A stretch of 64,000 bases of DNA from Amblyomma americanum (lineage: Eukaryota > Arthropoda > Arachnida > Ixodida > Ixodidae), in assembly GCF_052857255.1 (NCBI RefSeq), contig NC_135497.1, positions 343,272,183 through 343,336,182 on the forward strand. Direction: 5' to 3'. This document shows positions 1 through 10,961 of this stretch, in pieces. The translations under genes and the position numbers were made by a program. The notes beneath the pieces were generated by a model. The model was not told the DNA's origin, did no database searches, and was given only the letters and a program-made list of their open reading frames with translations. Numbering within the stretch: the stretch's first letter is position 1; each line of letters opens with the position of its first letter.

Positions 1-266
1 GTTTCCGATATGTAAACACGAGGACATGGAAGCCGATATACATAACTTACTGCGGGACTGCCAGCTCTCAAGCCTACAAGGATCCGGCACCTGATGGTAG
101 CAGGTCTTTCACCAAGCAGCCCTGCTTTATACATTGCCTGGACGCAATGGACTTTATCAAACCCGCTAACCTTATTCCTTTCACTTAATCTCTACTACAT
201 CATTCATCACACCTTCACGCATCATTGATACCCTGGGGCAATAAATTTCGCTTTAAAAAAAAGCAG
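1..266 (+). mobile_element. Possible 3' end of a poly(A)-tailed retroelement or transcript
   Basis: An AATAAA signal at 240-245 is followed ten bases later by a run of eight A (255-262), the layout of a polyadenylated 3' end. The bases before it have no long open frame but read in places like a decayed C-terminal tail and UTR. The left end lies outside the window, so the element cannot be classified. It could equally be a processed-transcript insertion. Confidence 0.3.
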
Positions 267-1754
267 GCGGCACTGAAAGAGTAGACATCGTCTTAGATTG
301 GTCTTTGTGCCAGTACAAATCAAGCTGAATGCTGTTTTAATGATGACATCATTTCAACGGTGATACATGACATGTGCAGCTCGTAACTTGCGGTTTCTTT
401 TTCTCCGAAGTCATGACGTTGTCTTCAAGTAGTGAGCTTAAATTCCAGGGCTGAACTTTGCTACGAAGAAAAGTTTGGCTGTGAAGATGAATTTCTTGTT
501 GGAAGCATGGACTGTTTTAATATTGCTCTTTTTCTCAGTGTCCTTTCACTAGTTAAATTAATGCTAACATTTTAGATATGGGAATAAAAAACTCCAAAAT
601 AAATAGCAGCCCTAGCAGAGGTAAAACAAGAACATGTTTCTAGTTATGATTTCTCGTGTATTATGGCGCTGTCACACAGGCATGTTGAGTCGTGATCGAG
701 TCTGATACTATCTGAAATTTTGAGCGCTACTGAATTGCAACACTGCTTCATGTTTTTACTTGACTCTGATTGATAAACTGGCCCGCTACTTAACAGGTGA
801 TTATGGTGGAAAAGTCGTTAGTAATGAAATGTAAGTAAACATAACTGCTTTTGATCGAGATGTTGGCGTGTAATTTTCCAATTATATGCAAAAAAGCAGT
901 GTGGCCACTTATTAGCATGTGTTTGAATGTTTTTAGGGCCCGAAGGCAGTGGTGGCAGCTCCTTGAGACTGATCAAAAATCTCAAATCCCCTTTGAGAAC
1001 CAGCTTGACGTCACACAGGATCGAGCCCAGTTGTGACTGAAATGAATTTATAGCAGTGCGGGATCAGTATTGAGTTAATTTTAGTCAGCCTGATCTGGGT
1101 CAGAAGTGCCCGCGTGACAGAAGTATTTAATGCTCTGTTTTAGAACCTGCTAGGCAGCTCATTTTCTGAGCTCTTCTCTGTGGATGCCACCCAAAGCAGT
1201 GATGTCGTCTACCAGTTGTTTTTTTAATAACTTGTGGCTCATGATTCGCTTCTAAAGGCCTTCTTAAAAATTGTCTTCCTGCTTAGCCAGTACAAACGGT
1301 GCTATTTTTTATTACCATTTGTAAATGGGGCTAGGGTCTTCGTGATGCTTGACGATGCTGAGCTGGATTTTAACGCTGTAGCAGCCACGTCGACTCTAAT
1401 GTGTGAAGTGCATACTTTCTCGGATGCTGAATGCTTTTAATACATTGTTTTCACCTTTATTACGCTCTATGAGTACGCATTATCTTTAGTTTTGTTGAGA
1501 TTCCTGCGAGTGTTGTAAATAATGCGGTGAGTTCAAATTTTTCATAAAAATATGAGTTGGCAACTAATAGGTTACATTAAAAGTGCACTAAGTAACTCTT
1601 TTGTGCCAACGCTTCACTAAGAAAGGTTGAGGACTTCGATTAAAACAAGTTCCTTTTCTTTGCTATGCATTTCATAACAGCGGTTTCTTGGTTTGGGAAT
1701 GGTAAATGTGAACTGGTTCTTCGTGAATACAGTGTGTATTTAAACTTGGCATCG
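267..1754. other. No feature recognised
   Basis: AT-rich sequence with only short chance reading frames. No splice-flanked exon, terminal repeat or known domain was seen. Confidence 0.5.
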
Positions 1755-3790
1755 ATATTTATTTATTTATTTATTCAAAATACCTTACAGGGCCCAGAAG
1801 GGCATTGAGTAAGGGGGGCAAAACAATAGATTAAGCAAATAGGAAGAATAAATTAAAAACAACGCGTGATACAAGGCAAAAATTAAACACAATTATAAAT
1901 ATACAGGGCAAAACGTAACTAAAAGACATACATCACCGCGAGCAACAAAAATTAAATTAGTAGCAAGAATGCATCGCAAGTGCCCAATAGGCATCAAAAG
2001 GAAAAAGCAGTAGTCATAAAAAACATACAGATGGCTGAAATTGCACAAGAAACCAAAACTTTGTAAAATACCAACGAGAAGAAAAGGGGACCAAGGACAC
2101 AGAACAACCTGAAACAAGACACAATGTCGTTAAAGAAAATGTTTGTGCAGTTGGTCTTGAAATGATTGGTGGTTGCCGATAGATGCGATGCAGTTGGGAA
2201 GATCATTCCAAAGAATAATGGCACGTGGAAGTGCAGATGAATTGAATGCTAAGGTTCTTCCGTAAATGCGTGTAATGCTATACTGATTATGTAGGCGGCG
2301 TGAAATGCGTGAAGGCTCTTCGAGGGGCAAGGGAGATGGCCTGGTGCTATGACGATATTTATGAAGTAAGCATAAAAGAGCGATGGAGCGACGAATATGT
2401 AATGGTTCGAGGGAGATATCAAGTTTAATCTTCGTGATACTGGACTGGGGGTGGTACTTTTGTGTGATGAAACGAGCGGCTCTATTTTGTACGGATTCAA
2501 GCATGTTGATCAGGTAATTTTGATAAGGGGACCATATAGGTGAAGCAAATTCTAGTTGAGGACGCACGATTGTTAAGTAAGCGACTTTTCTCACGTTATT
2601 AGGGGCGTTTCGCAAGTTCCGGCGCAGGTACCCAAGTGATCTTGAAGCTTTGGCACAGATGGATTGAATGTGTGTGGCCCATGAAAGATTATCTGTGAGG
2701 TGAATACCTAAATACTTATAAGATGATGCCCGAGACACTGCGGTACCTTCAATGGAGTACGAGAAATTAGAATTAGTACGCTTGCGGGTGAAAGAGATGA
2801 CCTTGCATTTAGATGAGTTGAGCATCATTTGCCATTTACTGCACCAATTTGAAATTAAGTTCAGGTCAGTTTGGAGGGCAAGGTGATCATGCATAGAATT
2901 AATGGGCCGGTAAATGATGCAGTCGTCAGCAAAGAGGCGTATAGAAGAAGATATGTCTGTTGGCAAGTCGTTAATGTATATTAGAAACAATAAGGGGCCA
3001 AGAACACTACCTTGGGGTACGCCAGACTCTACATCACTGAGTGGGGAGGTGAAATTGTTAACTGTAGTGAACTGCTGGCGAAATGAAAGAAAGTTACGTA
3101 GCCATGACAGTGTTAAAGAATCTAGGCACAGAGCAGACAATTTTGAGAACAAGCGGGAATGTGCAACACGGTCGAAGGCTTTAGCAAAATCTAAAAAGAT
3201 ACAGTCAGTTTGAAGGTTAGCATCCATGTTGAAATGCAAGTCAGTCGTAAATTCTAGCAGTTGGGTGTCACAAGAAACACCTTTTCGGAAGCCGTGCTGA
3301 TTAGGAAAAAAGAAAGACTTAAGTTCCAGATGGCAGTAAATGTGAGAAGCGATAACATGCTCGAGTAATTTACAGCAAATGCAGGTTAGCGAAATGGGGC
3401 GGTAGTTTTCCGGTGAACTTCTGTTTCCACTTTTGAACACTGGAACGATCTTAGCAATTTTCCAATCTGTAGGAAGTAAACCGGATGATAATGATTGCTG
3501 ACAGATGAGGCATAGAATTTCACTGGAGATCGATACGGTGTTTTTCAGTATTTTAGAATTTATGTTGTCAACACCTGCTGATGAGGAAACCTTAAGATTA
3601 GAAATGAGACGAGCGATACCTTCAGCGGAAATGATAATAGGGGCCATAAATTACTTGTGCATGTTAATACAAATTGTTAAAGGCACCTGCATCACCCTCA
3701 GGAGGTAGTACATACTGAAGAGCCTTGAATAAAAAGAATCTTCCCTGTTAGAATACTTTGATAAAGTTTCCCTGAACTTACTGTTCTGGA
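1755..3790 (-). mobile_element. 5'-truncated non-LTR retrotransposon (CR1/L2-type)
   Basis: The unit reads on the minus strand: reverse transcriptase, a roughly 350-bp 3' UTR, then a tail of AAAT repeats (complement of the TTTA repeats at about 1755-1776). A simple-repeat tail rather than poly(A) is usual in the CR1/L2 group. The endonuclease that should precede the reverse transcriptase is absent. Coding-like sequence continues upstream of the long frame, past an in-frame stop, to roughly 3790, so the 5' boundary is approximate. This is a dead-on-arrival, 5'-truncated copy of the kind made by target-primed reverse transcription. The Jockey group is the alternative. Confidence 0.8.
2130..3647 (-). 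pseudogene. LINE reverse transcriptase (CR1/L2/Jockey-like), partial ORF2
   Basis: A 505-residue open frame holds an almost complete non-LTR reverse transcriptase. Visible motifs in order are the NYRPISLT block near residue 81, the FLDFAKAFD metal-binding block with its Asp near residue 153, the GVPQGSVLGPLLF block near 209-221, and the FADD catalytic box near 239-242. A long thumb/C-terminal region ends in a WNDLP-type motif typical of CR1/L2 and Jockey ORF2. The first ATG is not a true start: an in-frame TAA lies just upstream and conserved-looking sequence continues beyond it. The endonuclease domain is missing, so the protein could not mobilise itself. Confidence 0.8.
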
Positions 3791-4930
3791 ACTACTGGAA
3801 CTAATGATATAAATAATCTGTGATTGATCTCTATGTCCCAGGTACAGACCTATTTGGCCCTAGTTTATTTTTTTTAGCTGTTAATAATTAAAAACTCTAG
3901 AATGATGTTGAAGAAGTAGAATAATGAAGTACAAAGGGCCATTCTACAGGGCATTTGTTGCCTTTTCTATGCATTCTGTCCACTGTTGTTCGAACCATAT
4001 CGCAAATGCTCAATATTGTAAGTGCAGAAGTCCCCCAGCCAGGACCTAAGAAGTAAGCTGGCCAGCTTGCTGCATAGCTAGCTCCATGTTGTTAAAATAG
4101 GGGAGGTGTGAATGGGGACATCCTGCTACAGAGTGCAAGTGGCGAGAGCGTATACCAGACTTCGACCGCCCGCCAAAATATGGCACTGGCTGTTTTTTTT
4201 TTGTATTTCATTTGGTGCACGGTCACGTTGTGCTGCAGGAATTGCCAGTTATGTAGCAAACTTGATGCTCTGCTGAGCAGCAAGTGTCTAGCTTCATTCA
4301 CGAGTTAATTGGCCTCAAGAACAGGTATTCAGAACGCCCGATAGAATCCTCCATAGAATGTGTCGTGCAGAAAGGCTTATACAGTCTTCTGAATTCAATT
4401 TTTTTAAATGCAGGTGACTCATTTGATTACATAGATGCATTTCCTGTACTCAACTATTATAAGGTTTGCAGTACAATAAACTTATCTAACAAGAAAAAAA
4501 ATCGTGAGTTTAATACCACTGAATGTGGTGTGTGGCATGCACCAAGGTAGCTGCCTATTGCATTTCGTTGACGCAATGCGGCTTGCTTCCCTTCATGCCA
4601 TTTAGTGACAAAAAAGCAGAACACATATCCTCTTTTCGTCTAGTGCTCGAACCATATTGAAGCACTGCAGAGTGAAGACAGGACCAGTCACTCTTCTTGT
4701 CACTATGCAGCTCTCGCAAATGCTTCCGTTGGTCAGCCGACTAGTCTGAACACAAACTATACTATGTTGATGGAAGGGTAGCCAGAAACCCAACAGCTGT
4801 TCAGCTTCCTTCACGGCTCTCTCACACACAATATTATTCGGACCATGCAAGATTAACGGTGAAAGCTACGTGCCGATCCACCAAGACATCCCTGATTGAC
4901 AGCGGCGGCCACCATTTCTCTCGTCTGCTC
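3791..4930. other. No feature recognised
   Basis: No domain-bearing frame, tail repeat or terminal repeat was seen. Short frames on both strands look like chance. Confidence 0.45.
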
Positions 4931-4937
4931 AGTGCCC

Positions 4938-5400
4938 GAATGGGTGGATGGATGGATGGATGGATGGATGGAAGGAAGATAACAGCGTCCCCTTTGAAAC
5001 GGGGTGGTGGCAGTTGCCACCATGCGCGGCTTTTCTGTAAATTTATTTAGCAGTATTAAAAATTGGTCTATAATTTTGCTTTTTCTTTAAATGCATTTTT
5101 AATCCCATACTTCAAAACTTACGTCACCTCTCTGCTTTTGAGCCACCAATCTTCCAATCAGTTTTTCCTATCTTCCACGGCACATTCATTAACATGAGCC
5201 CTGTCATCTGTAAACTATAGGCCCTAGGGCCTTAGGTAGATTGAATGTGCCTGGATCGACATTCGAGTGGACACCATCACACGTGAGTATAAGATGTTCA
5301 ATTGTTTCTACAGATTTACCACACACTGCACATGTGTCACGTTGGTAAAATTTAGTTTGGTAGCTGTGCATTCGAGACAGCCTGATCAAGTTTCAAATAA
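4938..5400 (-). mobile_element. LINE 3' fragment with C-terminal CCHC motif and TCCA-repeat tail
   Basis: On the minus strand a 61-codon frame (5389-5204) contains a Cys-x2-Cys, then His, then Cys pattern (CAVCG...ETIEHLILTC). This is the zinc-binding segment following RNase H in many I/R1-type LINEs. Decayed coding sequence continues to about 5050, and the element ends in tandem TCCA units (4938-4975, read as TGGA on the plus strand). Only the last part of ORF2 and the 3' tail remain. I infer an I/R1-like clade; the fragment is too short to be certain. Confidence 0.55.
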
Positions 5401-7020
5401 TAGGGCACTGCTTCATGTGTTATCATAGAACTGTTCCTTCTTTATCTGCCTATTTCAGTTTCAATATAACTCTACACCTTGCTTCTTTTGCACTGAGTTT
5501 ATCCAGTTTTTATTTGCCGCATTTTTTTACCTGTTAGTTAAAGCTGTTTATTTCTCCGTCCTTTTACCCTGCATACTTTCTAGTTAGTTTCCGTCTTTTT
5601 CCGCCATTGCGAGTCAATGCCCTTTCTGTAAAAGCATTTAAATACCTTAACTGCCCAACTCTTATTGTAGAGTTTCCTGAGACATTCTTCATATAAAATT
5701 TTATATGAGCTTCCCATGCTGCGAATGAAGCCCAGTCCATATCCCCTTGTTTCGCCTCGTTTGTCGTTTTCCTGTGGGCTCCAAGGGCTAATCTTCCAAC
5801 AGATCTATGATTTGTTTCTAATGTCGACTGAACTTTCGCCCTTTCGCACAAAACTGCAAACGACACCCAGCGCCGCGGTGAGGTCGCTCCTGACCACGCA
5901 CAAAGCTCTCGCATAGCGTGACAGCGAAGCTTCATGTGCAGTAGAAGTATTACAGGACTTTGCACACTCATAAGGGGTCTCTGGGACATCAAGCACAATG
6001 GAAAGACAATTCAGGTAGAAACCTTTGCCTCGGAGTAAGTGCTCGTGCGGCCGGTTCATATGGAATACGCATATAGACGCAAAATTTCCTAAATCTTGAA
6101 TGCTAAAGAAAGGAGAAAAAGGAAAGAAATGGGATTTTTTTTTCTGGCAATATTGGTAACATTGGGAAGATACCGAAAACAATAGGCAGATAATTTATAT
6201 CCAGGTACGCCCGAAGTTTGACACAGAAAACATTTCTTCATAGATTGTTGTTTACATAATTTGCAATGCTACCTAGTATATTAGCGTCCCAAAGACTCTC
6301 AATTTCTGGTGTGTGGTACTGATGGTGAACACTTTGGTCTGCACTCACAGCCATAGTGAAGAAATGTCACATGCGGAGCAAAGAGGAATCCATTCCTACT
6401 GCCATCAGATGCACTGCACTCTCGACGTTTTATCTGTTAGTTGATTAAACAAAATTAAGGTTTCAGCACGAGAAAATTTCACTATGTAATAAAAACATTT
6501 TGCATTATTATCGGAGGATATTGGCGCACAGCAGCAACAGAGAGACTGAAAGGTTTAATTTTTTTTCCAGTGCTAAGGATAAGCTGGAGCCGCAAAACCA
6601 TCCTGACACTGCTGACGCTTTCTGTTTTGTCCCACTAGGCGCTTTATGAGCAGGAGTAGTTGCAGAGTGATTTTATGCTATTTTTTGGAAGGGGCTGGCA
6701 CTAATAAACTCAAGGTTCGCAGTCTCCCTCTTATAAATTGTTTTCTGATGGTTAAATGCGCAAAGCTTTATTCCGGGAGGCCACTTTTTATATCTCACGA
6801 ATCAGGTCTATTTAAGCACTGCCTACAATAGCACTCAGTGGATAAATTGGTGCTATTAGATTCCTGCAAATATCTGAAAATTTACGGATGGCATTTGAAG
6901 AGTGCATGACACAGTCTGCCAATAAATAGTGATTTTACATTGCTGCTACTGGCCACGAAGTTATTATGCGTTCATTGGAAGGAAATATGGCTCTATGCGC
7001 GCATTTGAGCCATAAATTGC
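5401..7020. other. No clear feature; decayed or unique sequence
   Basis: A 144-codon frame on the minus strand (5998-5564) may extend the LINE fragment to its left, but it shows no recognisable RNase H or reverse transcriptase motif and I do not call it. The rest is AT-rich with no signal. Confidence 0.4.
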
Positions 7021-7085
7021 AATTTGAAGTTATCGGCTGTAAGCCCCTCCCTAAGGCAACGGCGGCCACATTGCAGCAGCCTGAG

Positions 7086-7093
7086 TGACGTCA
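7086..7093. promoter_or_regulatory. CRE-type palindrome TGACGTCA
   Basis: A perfect CREB/ATF palindrome in a GC-rich stretch about 290 bases upstream of the well-contexted ATG at 7386. On its own it could be chance; its position before a candidate first exon raises interest. Confidence 0.3.
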
Positions 7094-7385
7094 TAGCCCC
7101 GACAGCGCCGTCGTCTGCTGCAAAACTGCTGCGCACACGGTCGGTGCGGAGCAGCGCGCGCCTACATGACAGCGGCTATAGCACATTAGGGTTTGTTCTA
7201 TACGCCTGCGCAACGTGAACTAGCTCTCGTGGCGCTGAGCTTCGTCATTCGTCTCAGCGGTTCAAAATAGCGGTGGCTGCACGACGCCATTCATTTTAAA
7301 AAGTGCAGACGTTGTGCAGGTCTAGTTCAGGAAAACTGTGCACTTCCTCAGTGGTCGGTGCCGAAATCGTGCTGTTGCAGCCGCC

Positions 7386-7727
7386 ATGGAAGCAGACGAT
7401 GGCTTGCGGAACCGCGGCTTGTGCGTTGCGATAAACGCGGCGAAAGGGCTCAGGTGTATCTGCTGGTCGACGAGAACAGTGCCTCAGTACAGTCCGACTC
7501 TTACGGAGCGTCACTGGGGACCTGTTGATCAGGCCTGTGACTATTTGCGGCGATTTCTCTGCAGTGTGTGCACAGTGAACCGTGTACTCGGGGTGTGTGT
7601 CAATACTTCTGTGCTGGCGTGCGCGTGTGCTGCGAACTATTACTCGTGGATAGACGAGCGCGAACGCAGTGCGAATGTGGCGAACCAGCCGTCACTATCG
7701 CGGCGGACGCGCCGCTATTTACTTTAA
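7386..7727 (+). CDS. Candidate first exon / ORF of unknown function
   Basis: The ATG at 7386 lies in an excellent initiation context (GCCGCCATGG) inside a GC-rich, promoter-like stretch containing a CRE about 290 bases upstream. The frame is open for 114 codons. A possible splice donor (CAG|GTGTAT) lies at 7453/7454 after 22-23 codons, so the true coding part may be only the first 22 or so residues. No domain was recognised. The residues after the possible donor are Cys-rich and low in similarity to anything I know. Alternatives are a repeat-derived GC-rich patch or a noncoding first exon. Confidence 0.2.
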   Translation: MEADDGLRNRGLCVAINAAKGLRCICWSTRTVPQYSPTLTERHWGPVDQACDYLRRFLCSVCTVNRVLGVCVNTSVLACACAANYYSWIDERERSANVANQPSLSRRTRRYLL

Positions 7728-7879
7728 CTCGGCGGTCGCACACTTCTGTTGTGTTGCCTAAAAAACACATGTTTCACCAACATTACTAGTAGCTTTGCGT
7801 TTCAGACCAGCTGCTGCGAGGTGCACATGCATCGATCGAGTCTGGTTCATGGCAGTACTGCTGCGATCTTGTGTTCGAA

Positions 7880-7920
7880 AATTTTTCACGCGGTTCGGGA
7901 TTTTTCACGCGGTTCGGGTG
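7880..7920 (+). repeat. Tandem duplication of a TTTTTCACGCGGTTCGGG unit
   Basis: Two near-identical copies of about 20 bases lie head to tail. This looks like local slippage with no known function. Confidence 0.5.
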
Positions 7921-8258
7921 ACGCCAATGCTACCAGACGACCAGGCCTGCACTGGACCATTCGTTTTGAATGCAGTGAGTGCCAAGCTGCACTTGAACTG
8001 CCGGAACTGGTGCTGCATGCTCGTGGCACCTACGCACACCGCTTCAATACCTTACAGAACTGATACAGCGAATGCAGGAGAATTGAGCGGACCTGTTGTG
8101 AAGTCGCCGAGACCGGGCCGAAGCTAGACAGAAAAATGAAGGACACAGGCCTTTGTTGCCTTTGTCCGCCTTCAACTTCCTCCTTCACCTCTCCGCACCC
8201 CAAGCCTGAACTAAACTCTAGGGACTTCTATGCTCATTTCAGGCGTGAGCAAGCGTCG

Positions 8259-8346
8259 GTTTACGTCATACAGTTTCTTACTATTAAATAGAGGGAACCC
8301 TGTGGCGCTGCACCTCTGCCAATATGGGCGTTCAAAGCATCATGGG
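8259..8346 (-). repeat. Dispersed repeat Q, copy 1 (inverted)
   Basis: The reverse complement matches the sequences at 11286-11403 and 30133-30265. All share a CCCATGATGCTTTGAGCGCCCAT-type start and a core reading AGTAAGAAACT-ATG about 60-80 bases later. Copies 1 and 2 lie in opposite orientation on either side of the Penelope-like element. Confidence 0.5.
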
Positions 8347-8548
8347 CCGGTGAGCTACTTGTTGCTGGAAAGTCGGATTTTGTTTCGGGAACACAGAGCG
8401 GCTTTACTGACATGTACCAATCCGAGCACGACGCGCCCCGCGCGCAGAAGACTGGCGCCAACGTAGTGCGGAAATGCCACAGTAGCGGTAACGCAGCACC
8501 ACATGACGCCAATAAAATGTTTCTTTTTCCGAAATGTCAATAAAAACA

Positions 8549-8798
8549 GCGCAATGGCGGAACCATCGAAATGAACGCAGGACAAGAGGAAGTGCGCACG
8601 CACACAACGACGCTGGACTTAGAACTGATTTACTGCGGGGAATTCAGCCACTTTTATACATGCTTCCTGCGCACGCGCACACTTTGACTAGGTGAGAGAG
8701 ACTTTAGGATGACAAGAACTCCTTTTCAGTAATTAAGATTGACGGGTCGCTTACGCATATCTGCTTATTTTTCCTGATTAAGAAAGCTTCCAGCAGCT
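8549..8798 (-). repeat. PLE terminal (pseudo-LTR) copy, left
   Basis: Contains the last PLE codons (LLEAFLIRKN... block) and the 3' flank, including a run close to GTGCGCGTGCGCAGGAAGC. It matches 10706-10961 in inverse orientation with scattered substitutions and small indels. Outside about 8549 the similarity stops. Confidence 0.7.
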
Positions 8799-9027
8799 CG
8801 CGCTCACGTCTTGATTTCCCCCAACCGATAATGCTGACCAGGTGAAACCTAGGCGAATAGTGGCAGTCCTTGACACGCAAGGCTAAATTGCTTCTCGTGC
8901 CCGTGCCCAAGGTTGTTCGGTGCTGCCTTAAACTTTCCTTTAGGCACGCTCCAGTTTGCCCAATATATATTTTTCCGCAGGACAATGGGATGGTGTAAAC
9001 CATCCCCCCCCCCCCCCCCCTGCGCAT
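8704..9027 (-). pseudogene. PLE GIY-YIG endonuclease domain
   Basis: A 107-residue frame carries the GIY-YIG signature in the form VYT...KIYIGQTG, followed by the Arg/His segment (LRQHRTTLG) and a Glu-containing helix (RERELLEAFLIRKN). These correspond to the catalytic Tyr, Arg/His and Glu positions of the family. In PLEs this C-terminal nuclease is thought to nick target DNA for reverse transcription. The apparent N-terminus is an artefact of a C/G homopolymer at 9005-9020 that breaks the frame from the upstream linker. Confidence 0.75.
9005..9020. repeat. Poly(C) homopolymer inside the PLE frame
   Basis: An uninterrupted run of about sixteen C (G on the coding strand) at the start of the nuclease frame. 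It is likely slippage expansion, and it is also a place where sequencing length errors are common. Confidence 0.8.
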
Positions 9028-9149
9028 GTGGTGAACTTCGTCTGGTGCTTAGTGGTGCAAGCACCAGTCTGCTGCTGGCCACCAGAGATTTCGGCGCACA
9101 AACCAGAAAGCTTTCGCGGGGCAGAAAAAACTAAAGTGAAGCCAAATTT

Positions 9150-9568
9150 TTAGCCACTTTTTTTCAGCCGATGTGACATCTTGTGGATGTATGGGAGCAC
9201 TTCAGTCTTCACCCTTTCCTCTTCCACTGGGTGTGCGTGCTTTTCAGAACTCATTTTCGTTTTTTTCTCCAAGGTTTCACACACCGCCAGCAAAACCGAT
9301 GGGGGAAACCCCCATGTTTTTAAGCGGTCCACCTGCTCCGCCAGACTTTGTTGCATCGTATGCGGGCAGGTTTTCTTTAAAGCATTTAAAAACACAAGTT
9401 CGCGAACCTTCGCTTTACCAAATTCGAATGTGCTGATTCGAACAGCAAAAGCGCCTTTTTAGACCTACGTTCATGTTTCCAACACACGTGTCGATCAGGG
9501 AAAAAAGTCAGTTCTAAATCTAGGAACCTAATGGTCTTGTCAATCGGGACATCTTTGGTGAAAACCAA
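9150..9568 (-). pseudogene. PLE linker after reverse transcriptase (two frames)
   Basis: Two overlapping minus-strand frames (9568-9386 and 9395-9150) together give the conserved PLE stretch between reverse transcriptase and nuclease: a FLDLELTF motif, a HSNLVKR motif, a block of Cys/His and basic residues, then a VLPYIHKMSHRLKK motif. The switch between frames near 9390 marks an indel. The function of this linker in PLEs is poorly defined. Confidence 0.65.
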
Positions 9569-10045
9569 GTTCTTAGAAGAGGTGCAAAACGTTTAAAATC
9601 TCGTCTGCCACAATGCTGGGCAGGTCAGTTTCTGACAAATTTAAAAATACTAAAACGTTTTCGACATATCTCAAAACCATGACCACACATGTGTCTTGAA
9701 GTGAGCTCAGTGGCACTGAGTAAAACACCGCTAGAAATAGTTGCAAAAAACTGGCGCTACACAGTAGCCAATACAGATCTCTTGTTTTTGTACAACGAAG
9801 TTCTAGTCATGTACGATTGTTGAATTCACATAAAGTTTTAAATGTTGGAGGAATAATTCCAGAGTGATGCCGCACTTATTCTGGAACGAAATTGTCCGAG
9901 TATATCCAATTAATTCGCGCACTGCTACGAAAAGTTCTTCATGGGGCACAGAATAAAGCAGATCCAAAATATCTACTGAAAAAGCTGCATTAACGCCAGG
10001 AAACCCACTTCGGAGGCACTCCACTAGGCTCATTGAGCTCTGCAC
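9569..10045 (-). pseudogene. PLE reverse transcriptase core, catalytic box mutated
   Basis: The frame 10045-9803 carries the first metal-binding block (VDILDLLYSVPHEEL) of PLE/telomerase-like reverse transcriptase. Downstream, in a frame interrupted by stops, the palm box expected as Y-V-D-D reads Y-V-E-N at 9657-9668, losing both catalytic aspartates in their usual form. The segment is therefore catalytically dead even apart from its frameshifts. Confidence 0.65.
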
Positions 10046-10208
10046 AAAAAAAAAAAAAATAATGCGTTGGCACCAGGTCTGCGAGGGAATGTTTCAGATA
10101 GTTGGAGACCACTTTTTGCCAAGAACCTTCTTCTGTGACAATCGCCCTAAAAAGGTAATCAGGCTTATGTGTCTGCAGTGAAAACGTATTCAGGACGTCC
10201 TGATGACA

Positions 10209-10475
10209 TTATCGAACTGTATTTTCCAGGCTCCCCAAATTCAGCCGATTGAGAAGCCTCAAGGCTAACCCCTTAGCCTTTCGGGGTATTAAATCTGACT
10301 TCTTGAAGTTCTTCTCAATAGCTTCGCTCGCTTTTGTACTAAATATAGAGGAGGGAAGAACCACGAACCCACCTGCCTTGTCTGCTTGCAGGAGGCTGAA
10401 ACCCTCCTGTTTGAAGTTGGCGGCCAAGGTGCGCAGCACCTTTGCCACTTTACGGCGGTCAGTCTCAGTCCTCAC
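10209..10475 (-). pseudogene. PLE N-terminal segment
   Basis: An 88-residue frame contains the LLQADKAGGFVVLPSS-type motif that precedes the reverse transcriptase in Penelope-like proteins (a DKG-like box). It is bounded by stops on both sides. The 160 bases to the next fragment are noncoding in this copy. Confidence 0.6.
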
Positions 10476-10705
10476 AAGGCTTCACTCCCTACGAGACGCA
10501 GTGTCTTCTCCTCAGAAGGGGCCTTATCTGCTACTCTGTGCACCGCTGCCAGAAGCTCGCTAAGGAGTACTTAGGACCCATTTTCAGGAGGTTGTCAAAT
10601 TCTGATGGAAGGAAGGCTCCTTCAGAGAACGGTACACGTGTGCCTATTGCTTTCTGTATCTTTTTCTTGGGCAGACGTCGCCGAAGATCGTTCCAGTAGG
10701 CTTCA

Positions 10706-10961
10706 GCCTGCTGGAAGCTTTCTTAATCGGGAAAAATAAGCAGATATGCGTAAGCGACCCGTCAATCTTAATCACTGAAAAGGAGTTTCAATTCTTGTCC
10801 CATCTTAAAGTTTCTCTCCCCTAGTCAAACTGTGCGCGTGCGCAGGAAGCATTTATAAGTATGGCTGAATTCCTTGCAATAAATCAGTTGTAAGTCCATC
10901 GTTGTGTGTGTGCCTACTTCCTCTTGTCATGCGTACATTTCGCTGCTTCCACCATTGCGCA
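10706..10961 (+). repeat. PLE terminal (pseudo-LTR) copy, right, inverted
   Basis: Inverse copy of 8549-8798, starting at a CTGCTGGAAGCTTTC motif and carrying the end of the nuclease frame. It continues into ATGAAACAACTAGCCCAGC at about 10965-10985, which the left copy lacks. The right copy thus preserves the conserved terminal box seen at other sites in this window. Confidence 0.7.

Noticed and set aside
5564..5998. 144-codon minus-strand frame near a LINE scrap
   Set aside because: No RNase H or RT motif could be found to link it to the LINE.
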